The notes beneath the pieces were generated by a model, which worked only from the letters and a program-made list of their open reading frames with translations, searched no databases and was not told where the DNA came from. Shown here piece after piece: positions 34,901 through 46,368 of a DNA stretch of 64,000 nt; positions within the stretch are counted from its first letter, which is position 1; the number at the start of each line of letters is the position of its first letter. The DNA is from Closterium sp. Naga37s-1. Lineage: Eukaryota > Streptophyta > Zygnematophyceae > Desmidiales > Closteriaceae. The stretch spans positions 2,123,501 through 2,187,500 of the forward strand of contig CANJKZ010000768.1 of NCBI GenBank assembly GCA_947471745.1. Reading direction: 5' to 3'. Made by a program: the position numbers and the translations under genes.

Positions 34901-37816
34901 ACATCCGGTGCGTGCCAGGGACAGGAGGAGGACGCTGACGCGAACCACGACCACTAGTGCGAGCAGCACGGACAGGCGACGCAGGGCGAGACGCAGGCTC
35001 ACGACGCTCAGCAAGACCTCCAGTAGGACCAGCGTAGGGAGAAGGAGCGGGCAGTGGGGAGGCCGGCTGTAACTGTAACTGTGACGGGACAGGCTGTGGA
35101 CACTCTAAGGGAGGAGGAGGACCAGTAGAAGGCGGGAGACCAAGAACCTGCTGAAGGAGCGGAACGAAGTACGGCCTAGGCCGCGCGGCGACTCCAGACA
35201 CAGCAGGGACAGCACCAGTACCCCCAGCGGCAGCACCAGCGCCAGCAGCACCTCCAGCTCCAGTACCTCCAGCAGCACCAGTAGCACCCCCAGCAGGACC
35301 GCCTCCAGGACCGACAGCAGGAGCCTCAGCGCCAACACCCTCAGCAACTCCAGCTCCAGTCGTACCCGCAGGCCCAGCAGCTCCAGTACTCCCAGTACGA
35401 GCACCTCCGGGACCCGCGGCACCAGCACCCTCAGCAGCCGACGAACCTCCAGCTCCAGCAGCACGCCTCCAGCGCCGGGCAAACCACTCGCGCAGCTCCT
35501 GTGGAGAGAGTGGCTCCCGCCGAGACGAAGCACCCGGAGAACCTCCAGGCTCAGCACCGCCAGACGCCACACGAGCAGGCCCAGCTCCCTCAGGCTCCGC
35601 ACCCCCAAGCTCAGCACCTCCAGGCGTGGCACCCCCAGGCTCAGCACCCCCAGGCGTAGCACCCCCAGGCTCAGCACCCCCAGGCTCAGCACCCCCAGTA
35701 GTAGCACCCCCAGGCTCAGCACCCCCCAGGCTCAGGACCCCCAGTAGTAGCACCCTCAGGCTCAGCACCCCCAGGCGTAGCACCCACACGCTCAGCACCC
35801 CCAGAGTCAGCACCCCCAGGCTCAGCACCCTCAGCAGCACCAGAGTCACCAGTAACCTCGACAGGCTCGACTGCGTCTACCTGGGACACACCTGAAGGGG
35901 CAGGACCCTGAGGGGGGAGGGGGTCTACCGGGGGGGGACCTGGTACAAGGAAGAGCGGTGGCGGGGGGAGGGACGGAGTGCGGTAGGGGAAGAGGCGGTA
36001 GTAGGGGACCGACTCGTCAAACGTGACGTCCTGGGAGGACAGAACACGGCGAGAGGTGGGGTGGTAGAACTGCCACCCTGGCGCGTCAGGGGGGAAGACA
36101 AGGAAGACGCAAGGAGCAGCACGAGGGGACAGCTTGTCCGCAGACAGGTCGCGGACAAACGCCCGAGATCCCCAGACACGGAACGTAGACGCATCGCCAA
36201 CCTTCCCCGTCCACAGCAAGGCTGGGGAGGTCTCCGGCATGGAGACCCTGGGGTGAAGGTTGATCTGATGCGCCGCGTACCGAACCGCAAACGGCCACAG
36301 AAAATGGGGGGCAGCCGCATGCATCATGGACGTACGCGCGACGTCCATGACCATGCCAATGCGGCGCTCAGCAATCCCATTTTGCTGTGGAGAGTCCGGA
36401 AGCGTGAAGGTCTGGCGGATGCCTCGTGCACGACAGTAGGCTCGCAGAAGGCCAGAGGAGAACTCTCCACCTCTGTCAGAGTGCAGACGCAGAACAGGAA
36501 AGTCCGAGCCGAAGCTCTGCCTGAGCTGGAGACGAGCTGCGCGGATCCAGTCGATCAACACCTCAGTGACATCACCCTTGCTGCGCAAGGGGAAGACTGT
36601 GGTGTAACGCGAGTAGTCGTCAACCACCAGCAGGAAGTAGCGCTCGTGACCCTGTCCACGGACGCGGGCCGGGCCCCACACGTCCATGTGAAGCGTCTGC
36701 AGCGGGGCCTCTGTCGGAGGAAACTGGGAGGAGTGAGGGGCAGCCCGCTGCCGCCCCTCGACACAGGGGACGCAGGTAGGGCCAGGCCCCGGAGGAAGGG
36801 GAGGGAGGGACCGGGGAAGACCAGAGACAAGGACACGGGAGGCCATGCCTCGGAGACGAAGCAGGGAGGGGTGACCAAGGCGGTGGTGCCAGAGGAGAGT
36901 CTCGTGAGACAGGAGGCGACACGAACAGGGGGCAGACTCAGGACCAGACCTGGACGCTGCAGCAAACACCTGACCCGACGCAGCTACCTGACCAGACGCA
37001 GTGACTGGAGGAGACGCAGTGGTCAGGGTGTACAGGCTCGACCCCGGCCGACGGGTAAACGTGGCCAGGTGTCGGCCAGTCCGAGCGTCCGTGCAGTGGG
37101 TCACCCGCTGACTCGCAGGAGTGAACTGGTGAACCCCCGCATCCTGTAGGTCAGCACCACTCACCAAGTTCGTAGAGAACGAGGGGAGGTAAAGACCAGA
37201 CAGGGTGCCAGAGGGGGCCGCCGGACACGGGAGGACAGTGGAGAAGTGAGCAAGGACAGGACCCCCAGAGGGGTCTGCCAGAGAGACCGCAACTGGCCGG
37301 CCAAGCGGCGTGAGTGTGGTGCGGTCTCGAAAGAAGGAGCGAGAAGCCCCCGAGTCAAGGGTGAAGGTGTGGGAGGCCGAAGCCGACGCAGAACCTGAGA
37401 GAGCAGACTCACCAGCACCTGAGGGAGCAGACGCACCTAGAGCAGCAGCCTCACCAGTACCTAGAGCAGCATTCTCAATGCCCGAGTCGGGCGGAACACA
37501 CCGGTAACAGTCACCCTCATCACTAATAGTCACAGTATACATGGCAGCAAGAATAGCATCAAAGTCAAGGTCAAAGACAGCGACACCCGCCCTAGACAGC
37601 TCACCCCAGCGGGGGATCTCAGTGGCCTCAGGGAACTGGTGACGCCAAGCGTCCGTCAGGCGGCCAAAGCAGCGCTGGGTAGAGTGCGCACCCCCGCACT
37701 GGTCACCCGCGCGGTCGCCGGTGCGTAGGACGTAGGTGCACGGACCAGTACCCCCACCCCGCTGGCGTGCAGCGTACCACTCACGGAGCTGCTGAGGGGG
37801 GGGGATGTCACGAGTG

Positions 37817-37866
<50 letters not shown>

Positions 37867-40800
37867 CTGACCACCACCGGAGCCGACCCTCTGCGCAGCG
37901 CCACCCCGACCAGCTCCACCTCCTCCGCCGCCGCCTCCTCCACCGCCGCCACCTCCGCTCCCACCGCCACCGCCGCCGCCGCCTCCGCCTCCACCGCCGC
38001 CACCGACACCTCCACCCCCACCACCACCCCCACCGCCACCCCCACCCCCTCCACTGCCTCCACCGCCGCCTCCACCGCCCCCGCTAGCTCCTCCAGTGCC
38101 CCTGCCCCCCTTGCCCTTGCCAGGGCGGCGTCTCCCGCTAGGGGTAGACGCCGCACCGACCGACTCAAGCCCAACGAGGTCGGCCGCAGCAGCAGAGGCA
38201 ACAGAGGGCAAAAGGGGGGAGGGGGAACACCCCTCAAAGATGGGGGTGCGAGGGTCACCACGAGAGGCTCCTACAGCTACTATGCTCTTCTCTGCTGCTA
38301 GGAGGGACTTCTCGAGGAGGTCAACGGTGAGAGTGGTGGGGCAAACTGAGAGGAAGTGGTCCCTGACTACGCGAAGGGAGTCAGGGAGCCGGGTGACTAT
38401 GTAGTAGAGGGTGATGTACATGGGGGGGGGGTTCTTGGCGCAGAACTCAGCAGGAAGCGCAGCGCGGTAGCGAGTGTCACTAGTGCGGAGGTGCGTAATG
38501 AGGTCAGCGACTGTGGGAAAGGCAGCAAGGTCAGGGAAGAGGTACGGTAGCATGAGGCGGCTCAGTGCAGCAGTGGCAGGGGAGGAGTAGCGCGCAACTA
38601 CAGCGTCGTACAAGGTCTGAGCACTCTTGTACTGGCTAAAGTGCGCACGCTCAGAGGTAGGCAGGTGGCGACGCACAGCAAGACGTGCAGCAGCATCGCG
38701 CGTGGCCCACTGTGAGCGAACAGTGGCGTCAGCATCAGCAGCGGGGGCAGGAGAGGCACCAGAAGTGAGGTCAAAGAGGGAGAGGCCGTCTGCTCTGTCG
38801 CACTGTAAGAAAAGCTGCAGGTCATCTATCCAGACGTCAAAGTCAATGGCCTGACCCTCAGCGTCAAAAGCGAGGACACTAGGGGTAGCCATGACAGCAG
38901 TAGACTAGCAGCGCAAACAGTAGGGTGAGGGCAGTGCTGTGAAAGAGGCGCTGCTCTTACCGGACAGGGCGGCTCGGGTGGTTCGGCTGCAGGGCGGCTC
39001 GGCGGCTCGGCTGCTGGGCGGCTCGGCGGCTCGGCTGCTGGGCGGCTCGGCGGCTCGGCTGCTGGGCGGCTCGGCGGCTCGGCTGTTGGGCGGCTCGGCG
39101 GCTCGGCTTCTGGGCGGCTCGGCTGCTGGGCGGCTCGGCGACTGGGCGGCTCGGCTGCTGGGCGGCTCGGCGGGGCCGCTGAGAGGGCGGCGTCCGGGGC
39201 CGCTGGGATGAGGCGGCGGGGCCGCTGAGAGGAGGCGGCGGGGCCGCAAAGGTAGGAGGCGGGGCCGCAGGTAGGTGGCGGGGCCGCTAGTAGGTGGCGG
39301 GGCCGCAGGTAGGTGGCGGGGCCGCTGGTAGGTGGCGGGGCCGCAGGTAGGTGGCGGAGCCAGCAGGAAGGTGGCGGGGCCGCACAGGTAGGTGGCGGGG
39401 CCGCGGGTAGGTGGCGGGGCCGCTGGTAGGTGGCGGGGCCGCAGGTAGGTGGCGGGGCCGCACAGGTAGGTGGCGGGGCCGCACAGGTAGGTGGCGGGGC
39501 CGCGGAGGGCGGCGACGAGCCGTAGGGGGCCGTGAGGGGCCGCGGGAGGGGCCGTAAGGGGCGTAAGGGGCCGTAAGGGACGGCGCGAGGGGCCGTAAGG
39601 GGCGGCACGAGGGGCCGTAAGGGCGGCGCGACGGGCGCGACGGGCCGTAAGGGCGGCACGAAGGGCCGTAGGGGCGGCGCGACGAGCCGTGAGAGGGCCG
39701 CTAAGGGCGACGCGACGGGGCCGTGAGGGGCCTAGCGAGGGCGCGACGGTAGGGAGAGCACACAGGGCGCGACTCGGGCCGGAGCGAAGCGCGCTCCGGG
39801 CAGGAAAAAAAAAATTCGTGGTGGTGGGCCCTAGGAATCGTTCCCACTAGGGAACCTGCTCGATACCATGAGAAGAAACGAGGAATGAAATGACTAAGGG
39901 AAAGTTGGGTACAAATGCAAACCCTAGGAAAACTGTACCCCATATGTGCTACCCCACTATAGCCTACAGTAGCTATGTCATATAAATCTGACACAGAGAC
40001 CCTGAAGCTAAGCGCATATACAAGGGTCCTGAGACGGGGAGCTGGTGGCGAGAAGTCCTAGCCGAATTGCCACAAGGGGCGTCAGTAGCTGCGGTGATCA
40101 TCTACTCCGACGAAACAACACTCACCATCGATGGAGGACTCAAGGGATGGCCAGTGTACATCTCATTGGCCAACATTGCTTCGGGTAATCGTTGGAAATC
40201 GCACGGCCATCGACTTGTCGCTCTATTACCCGACGACGACGGCGGCTTCTACGCGAAAGGGAACGAAGAGCGTCGGCGGCTAGAAGTGTTCCAGGAGGCC
40301 TTGAACCTCATCATGGAGGACCTGAAGGCTGGGCAGTACAAGTAAGTGAGTTGCTCCTTCGAATACACTTTCTGCATGTATGCAATGCTCGCCGATGGAT
40401 ACTCGCACTTGTGTTTTTTCACTGACGACGAGCTACGTACTTTTTCATTGCCTATGCAGCGGTATGAAGCTCATGGACCCATATGGCATTCGCCGTAAGG
40501 TTTATCCGATGACATACGCGTACGTCGGTGACTACCCAGAGCAGTGCAAGGTCGCCGGAACCAAGTCGGGCATCAAGACAAAGTTCCCATGCCCAAGATG
40601 CGTTGTACCAAAGGAGGAGCTCAACAACATGGAACACCCGTTGGAGTACAGGAGGGAGGAACGCCAGAAGCAGCTTGTCGGCGAGATGGAGCGTGCGCGG
40701 ACGAAAGAGGCGCGCACGGACCTCGAGCGCGCACACAGTACCCACTGCATTCATGTAAGTGCCGTCGCGTATGGACCAAAGGTTTCGACATGCTGTTGCA

Positions 40801-43613
40801 TACTCGCGCTCCCCCTCGTCACCCGCGCTCCCCCTCGTCACTCGCGCCCGCCCAGGTCAATCGTGGGCTGGTGTGTGCATGCAAGTGCATGCAGGCCCAA
40901 GGCAGCAGCAACAAGAATTGCTGTGCCTTGGGCGTGGGCTGGTGAGTGCATGCAAGTGCATGCAGGCCCAAGGCCTTGTTGCTGTGCCTTGGGCGTGCGC
41001 TGGTGAGTGCATGCAAGTGCATGCAGGCCCAAGGCAGCAGCAACAAGCGTTGCTAAGCCTTGGGCGTGGGCTGGTGAGTGCATGCAAGCGCATGCAGGCC
41101 CAAGCCAGCAGCAACAAGAGTTGCTGTGCCTTGGGCGTGAGCTGGGGAGTGCAGGTAAGCGCATGCAGGCCCAAGGCAGCAGCAACAAGCGTTGCTAAGC
41201 CTTGGGCGTGGGCTGGTGAGTGCATGCAAGCGCATGCAGGCCCAAGGCAGCAGCAACAAGCGTTGCTAAGCCTTGGGCGTGGGCTGGTGTGTGCATGCAA
41301 GCGCATGCAGGCCCAAGGCAGCAGCAACAAGCGTTGCTAAGCCTTGGGCGTGGGCTGGTGAGTGCTGGTAAGCGCATGCAGGCCCAAGGCAGCAGCAACA
41401 AGCGTTGCTAAGCCTTGGGCGTGGGCTGGTGAGTGCATGCAAGCGCATGCAGGCCCAAGGCAGCAGCAACAAGCGTTGCTAAGCCTTGGGCGTGGGCTGG
41501 TGAGTGCATGCAAGCGCATGCAGGCCCAAGGCAGCAGCAACAAGCGTTGCTAAGCCTTGGGCGTGGGCTGGTGAGTGCATGCAAGCGCATGCAGGCCCAA
41601 GGCAGCAGCAACAAGCGTTGCTAAGCCTTGGGCGTGGGCTGGTGTGTGCATGCAAGCGCATGCAGGCCCAAGGCAGCAGCAACAGGCGTTGCTAAGCCTT
41701 GGGCGTGGGCTGGTGAGTGCATGTAAGCGCATGCAGGCCCAAGGCAGCAGCAACAAGCGTTGCTAAGCCTTGGGCGTGGGCTGGTGAGTGCATGCAAGCG
41801 CATGCAGGCCCAAGGCAGCAGCAACAAGCGTTGCTAAGCCTTGGGCGTGGGCTGGTGTGTGCATGCAAGCGCATGCAGGCCCAAGGCAGCAGCAACAAGC
41901 GTTGCTAAGCCTTGGGCGTGGGCTGGTGAGTGCATGTAAGCGCATGCAGGCCCAAGGCAGCAGCAACAAGCGTTGCTAAGCCTTGGGCGTGGGCTGGTGA
42001 GTGCATGTAAGCGCATGCAGGCCCAAGGCAGCAGCAACAAGCGTTGCTAAGCCTTGGGCGTGGGCTGGTGAGTGCATGCAAGTGCATGCAGGCCCAAGGC
42101 AGCAGCAACTAGAGTTGCTGTGCCTTGGGCGTGAGCTGGAGAGTGCAGGTAAGCGCACCAGGTTCAGTGATCGTGGTGTTTCCTTCTCACTCTTTCCTAG
42201 GTTGTTGGTGCTTTGTGTTTCCGTTTCTGCTCGTATTTGATTGTGCGTGGTCATTTTCCACTAACTTGCCGAAATATTTGGGTTGAAGGTTTCGCATACT
42301 CCACCCTAAACCCACATAACTTGATAAATTACCATGCTGACCCCGGGCTTTTACCCTAAACCCAATCGTTGGTAATTGTGCAGAGCGCATTGTGGGGACA
42401 ACGATTTGCTGATAAGGAGTTTGCCAATCCTTATCGGCAGATCACATCCGACTTCATGCACATGTCGTTGCTGGGTGTGTACAAGCACATCTTAGAAGGT
42501 CTCAAGCACAAGCTCAGTACAGAGAAGCTACAAAAACTGGATGCCACGCTCAAGACCATCACCCAGTATAGCAGACAGTCTTTCTTTCGACTACCGGCGC
42601 ACTCCGACGGATACTTCAGTGGGAATGGCACTTTCAAGGCCTTCCATCATCAGGCAGTCATGCAAGTGCTACCAGTGCTCTTGTTGATGGTCAAGGTGGA
42701 TGACAAAACGATCCGAGCAGTGGAGTTGTTCTGCCACTGGCATTCCGAGGCGTGGCATCGGACGTACCACGATGACGACTCGTTGGAGAACCTCGACAAC
42801 CTCACACGCACGTGAGTAAAATTGTTTGTGATTGCTTGTCGTTCGTACTTGCCGCTGTATGGTTGTTCGGTTGCATCCTTAATTGTTTTCCTGTATACTA
42901 ATATATCAGTGATCACCGTTTACGTTCATATACGTGCAGGTTGGTACCGATGCTCATGACGGAGTTCGAGGCGGACCAGAAATCGCACTTCAACGTCCCC
43001 AAGATACACGCGATGCTGCATGTTACCGACGACATCAGGCGGCGAGGCATCCCAATTCACTACTGCACGGATGTATATGAGCATGTGCACGTCGCCATAA
43101 TGAAGCGGCCGTACCGCGCGTCGAACAAGAGGAACGCCGAGGCAGCGATCACTCGACGTTGCCTCATTTCCGAGCTGATCGAGAAGATGACCGCGTCCAT
43201 CGAGGAGGCCAGCGACAATCAAGCACGATGCGTTGCCTTGCAACAGGTTTGTGCATTGGGTGTGTGTGTGGGAGTGTGTGTATTTGTGGGTGGGTGTGCG
43301 ACTGTGCGTAAGTGTATGTGTGAATGTGTATATGTGTGTGTGTGTGTGTGCACGAGTGTGCGCGTGTGTAGGGTGTGTGTATGTGTGTGTGTGAGTGTGC
43401 GTGTGTGTATGTGGGTGTGTGTGTGTGTTTGTGTATGTGTGTGTGTGCGAGTGTGCGGGTGGGGATGTGTGTGTAGGAATGTGTGTATTTGTGTGTATGT
43501 GCAAGTGTGCGTGAGTGTATGTGTGAGTGTGTATGTGTGTGTGTGTGTGCACGAGTGTGCGCGTGTGTAGGGTGTGTGTGTGTGTGCGAGTACGAGTGTG
43601 AGTATATGTGGGC

Positions 43614-43647
<34 letters not shown>

Positions 43648-43904
43648 GTGTGTGTGTGCGTGTGTGTATGTGTGTGCGAGTGTGTGTGTGTGCGAGTGTG
43701 TGGGTGGGGATGTGTGTGTGGGAATGTGTGTATTTGTGTGTATGTGCGAGTGTGCGTGAGTGTATGTGTAAGTGTGTATGTGTGTGTGTGTGCGCACGAG
43801 TGTGCGCGTGTGTAGGGTGTGTGTGTGTGTGTGCGAGTACGAGTGTGAGTATATGTGGGCGTGTGTGTGCGAGTGTGTGTGTGTGTGTGCAAGTGTGTGT
43901 GTGC

Positions 43905-43937
<33 letters not shown>

Positions 43938-45131
43938 CGAGTGTGTATGTGTGTGTATGCGTGCAAGTGTGTGTGTATGAGTGTGTACGAGTGTGTGTGT
44001 GTGTGTGTGTATGTGTGCAAGTGCAAGTGTGTGTGTATGTATGTGTGCGAGTGTGTGGGTGGGGGTGTGTGTGGGGGGGTGTGTAGGTGTGAATGTGTAT
44101 GAGAGTGTGTGTGTGCGAGTGTGTATGTGGGGGTGTGTGTGTACGTGCGAGTGTGTGTGTGTGGGAGTGTGTGTGTGCGAGCGTGTGTCTGTGTGTGCGA
44201 GTGAGCGTGTGCATGTGTGTGTGTGCGTATGTGCGAATGTGTGTGCGAGTGTGTGTGTGTGTGCGAGTACGAGCGTGTGTGTGTGTGTGCGAGTACGAGC
44301 GTATGTGCATGTGTATGTGTGAGAGAGAGAGTGTGTGTATGTGAGTGTGTGTGTGTGTGTGTGGAGGGAGGTGTATGTGTGGGTGTGAGTGTGTGTGTTT
44401 GCACATCCGTCGAACATTACACGAGCATATGTTTCTCTCATCACTTGAGATCTAACTCTGGTTATTGGCTTTATTTGTGTGAGCAGGCAATCGAGAGCAG
44501 ACGTCCAACAGTGTCAGCATCGTCATCACGACTGGTGCTCGGGGATTCAAACGACAAGAACTTCAAAGCGTACCGGGCGAGCGTTCCGGCCGACTTTCGA
44601 CTTCTGGAGGGGACCATTAAAGCGTACCTTAATGGAGAGCATCCTGGCGAGCGTACTAAGGTGCACTACCATCGCGTGATCGAGGTGCACTCTGGTGTCG
44701 CTGTGCCGCCTGACGATGATTTCACGAGGTATAGTAGATACCCGCAGTATGCACGCGCTACTCCGATGTTCTACGGGAAGCCCTGGTTTTCCGATGTCAC
44801 AATCGAGGGTGAGGACGACAACAAAGTCAAGCAGATTTGGCGAGCAAAACTCCTTTGTGTGTTTACGCTGCGACGGACAGTGGAGACGGTTGATGTTTCC
44901 GGCGACACAACGGAAGAGCAGATCACGGAGCAACTCGCATTCTGTCGTTATTACAGCGAGACCGCACAGTCCTCGACGACTGACATGAAGTCACTAAAGT
45001 GGTGGCCATCAGGCCGTGGTTACGGGGTGCTGCCGGTTGAGAGTATATTGCGTGTGATTCATGTCGTACCCAACACAGTAGATCCGGCTCACCCCAACGC
45101 AAAATTTATCTTGAACCATTTTAGATGGTAG
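31920..45131 (+). CDS. KDZ/Plavaka-like DNA transposase, five exons, split by a Copia insertion
   Basis: Exons by eye: 31920-32586 continuing at 39999-40341 across the Copia element, 40460-40754, 42384-42811, 42940-43246 and 44487-45131. All introns are GT-AG and the frame is kept. The N-terminus has a C2H2 finger ([22 protein letters not shown]). The catalytic region matches the Plavaka pattern: [20 protein letters not shown] with NIASGNRWK (exon 1, second half), [16 protein letters not shown] and [19 protein letters not shown] (exon 2), and [33 protein letters not shown] (exon 4). The first Asp of YSDETT probably belongs to the RNase H-like active site. Exon 5 is a C-terminal domain I do not recognise. 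The Copia insertion keeps the flanking frame but must disable the gene. Plavaka-like enzymes are best known from fungi. Other KDZ subfamilies are alternatives. Confidence 0.78.
32587..32711 (-). repeat. Copia LTR (downstream LTR of the element)
   Basis: 125 bp, starts TGAGAAGAAACGAGG and ends ATCTGACA in plus-strand reading. It differs from the other LTR at one position. A G-rich polypurine-like tract (TATGGGGGTG in element orientation) borders it on the inner side. Confidence 0.93.
38940..39780 (-). repeat. Tandem repeats in the Copia leader
   Basis: Two arrays: GGCTCGGCTGCTGGGC units (38960-39175), and about a dozen GTAGGTGGCGGGGCCGCA units (39245-39500), followed by GGGGCCGTAAGGG words. 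They lie between gag and the upstream LTR. Long frames here reflect repeats only. Confidence 0.8.
39869..39993 (-). repeat. Copia LTR (upstream LTR of the element)
   Basis: 125 bp, partner of 32587-32711, followed in element orientation by the tRNA-Met primer-binding site. The flanking CAGAG at 39994-39998 repeats 32582-32586. Confidence 0.93.
40862..42155 (+). repeat. 71-bp hairpin satellite filling an intron of the transposase gene
   Basis: About 18 tandem units of 71 bp, mostly over 95% alike in the middle and diverged at both ends. Each unit has two inverted repeats with the same AAGC loop: TGCATGC-AAGC-GCATGCA, and a longer one with outer arms GCCCAAGGC / GCCTTGGGC and inner arms AGCAAC / GTTGCT. 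Each also has GGTGAGTG and, 24 bases on, GCATGCAGG, which look like a donor and an acceptor. The array lies wholly between the donor at 40755 and the acceptor at 42383. Frames across it (period 71, not a multiple of 3) are artefacts. Confidence 0.9.
43247..44486 (+). repeat. Intron made largely of (GT)n
   Basis: Between the donor after CAACAG (43246) and the acceptor GAGCAG (44486), about 1.15 kb is GTGTGT broken by GCGAGT, GTATGT and GGGT words, with internal segments repeated (for example the CACGAGTGTGCGCGTGTGTAG segments at about 43350, 43551 and 43796). Alternating purine-pyrimidine DNA of this length could adopt Z-form. The opposite strand has long His/Thr frames that are not genes. Confidence 0.9.
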
Positions 45132-46296
45132 GTTGTATATTCTGTAAATATTGTAACTAATTCTTGGGCACAAAATAACTGTTACCTGGCTTTGCTTGAA
45201 TTAGAAAGATTATATAAACTTTAGGTATAGCCATATTACACCCTATCACATTTTGCCCAAGTTGGATGCGTCTGTGTTTCTGAACGCGATGTTAGCGGTT
45301 AGTAGTATACCGAGTAGACTTTGTGCCTCGGGCAGCTGTATTCGGCTGCTGATTCGACTGCCAGAGGCACTAGCGACAGCGCAGCGAGTAAGCCAGCTTG
45401 AACAACTGGCCAAACATCTGTGATTGTTTTTTCTTTGGCCTTTTATTTTGCACGGCGACAGCTCAGCGGGTAAGCCAGCCTGAACGACTGGCCAGACAGC
45501 TCGGCTGTTTTGTGTTTTTTTTTCCTTTTGCCCTCTAGCATTACTGTTCTAGCAGCCAGAACAGTACAAGTATTGCTGGAGCTGTCTTCATTGGCCTTGC
45601 GAGTGTACTACCGCGGTTGATTATTCCATCGGCGGGCAGAACAGCTGATTTCCCAGTCCAACACCTGCTCCACGTCACTGCTACACATTACCCTTTGCTT
45701 CGTGCAACTGCCCGCGACATGACTAAACCTGTCTGCGTGGATGATGTAAAGTTCCTGTCAGCAGAAAAATTCACCGCGTCAACACTTTGCTTGCTTCACT
45801 GTTTCAAAAGCGACAAACGAGGCAATACGAAATTCAGAGCTACACCTGCCCATACACAGTTTGAGTCCTCCAGCGGGGCAAGAAGAAGTGATTCCAGCTG
45901 TGCAAGGTCGGCGAAATCCGCCGCGTTGTCACGTGATTCGAGGCAGACACGAACCCCACCTCCCCTCTGCTACCCCCATGACTCTCTGCATCTTTAGTAC
46001 CCTCACACACCCTCTCTTCCCCCTCTCCCTTTCCTTCTCTTCTCAAACGACCTCGTTCCTGCTCTGCCTTCGTGTCTCATTTTGGAAATTCAAATTTCGA
46101 GTTTCAAACTCAACTTTCCTCTGCCTTGGCCGAGCTTATCCGGTCGCGCCCCGTCCCGAGCCTTATCATTCACGCCCCGCTGTCACTCGTTTGGTGACCC
46201 AATGACATGACGGTGCGTTTTCTATCCCGTTATAGCCTTTTTTTTGTATGCCGTCGAGCCGCTTCTGCTTGCGCTCTTTGTTATCACGGTCCCGCA
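45132..46296. repeat. Intergenic with a 75-bp duplicated word
   Basis: GCGACAGC..AGTAAGCCAGCTTGAAC and its neighbour occur twice, at about 45370-45425 and 45458-45515, each with GTAAGCCAGCxTGAACxACTGGCCA. The rest up to 46296 shows no gene; an upstream C/T-rich stretch lies at 45950-46050. Confidence 0.5.
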
Positions 46297-46345
46297 TATT
46301 ATAAATACCTACAGAAGCGTGTTGCTGGCTACACGCTTCTGTAGG
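46297..46345 (+). promoter_or_regulatory. TATA box and perfect 15-bp hairpin before the gene at 46369
   Basis: TATTATAAATA at 46297-46307 is a good TATA box. Right after it, CCTACAGAAGCGTGT (46308-46322) pairs exactly with ACACGCTTCTGTAGG (46331-46345) around an 8-base loop. A start of transcription about 30 bases after the TATA would fall in or near the hairpin, which ends 23 bases before the ATG. Confidence 0.6.
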
Positions 46346-46368
46346 CTATTAGTCTCAAGTCTGTACCG

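Larger units (their letters stand above)
32587..39993 (-). mobile_element. Copia LTR retrotransposon, young fossil
   Basis: A Ty1/Copia element read on the minus strand, 7.4 kb, with 125-bp LTRs (TG...CA) and a CAGAG target duplication on each side (32582-32586 and 39994-39998). Next to the right LTR is a primer-binding site, TGGTATCGAGCAGGTT, fitting a tRNA-Met primer. Parts in element order: a repeat-rich leader (about 38.9-39.87 kb), gag with long Gly and Gln tracts and a CCHC-poor nucleocapsid region (37.5-38.9 kb), protease (DSGAS motif, about 37.34 kb), integrase (about 36.0-36.9 kb), a long Gly-Gly-Ala-Glu-Pro repeat linker (35.5-35.85 kb), and reverse transcriptase with YVDD plus RNase H (32.9-34.5 kb). 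The two LTRs differ at one site that I can see, so insertion is recent. The coding region looks nearly whole, with about one break. Confidence 0.93.

Noticed and set aside
33825-37149. Plus-strand frames of 243 and 362 residues across the Copia element
   Set aside because: Antisense shadows of the Copia coding region.
40838-42254. Many overlapping 63-208 residue frames on both strands
   Set aside because: They recur every 71 bases and reflect the intronic satellite; the period is not a multiple of three, so no repeat protein is encoded.
42926-44444. Minus-strand frames of 395-492 residues made of His, Thr and Ser
   Set aside because: They are the reverse reading of the GT-repeat intron. All three minus frames are open at once, which is what a dinucleotide repeat gives.
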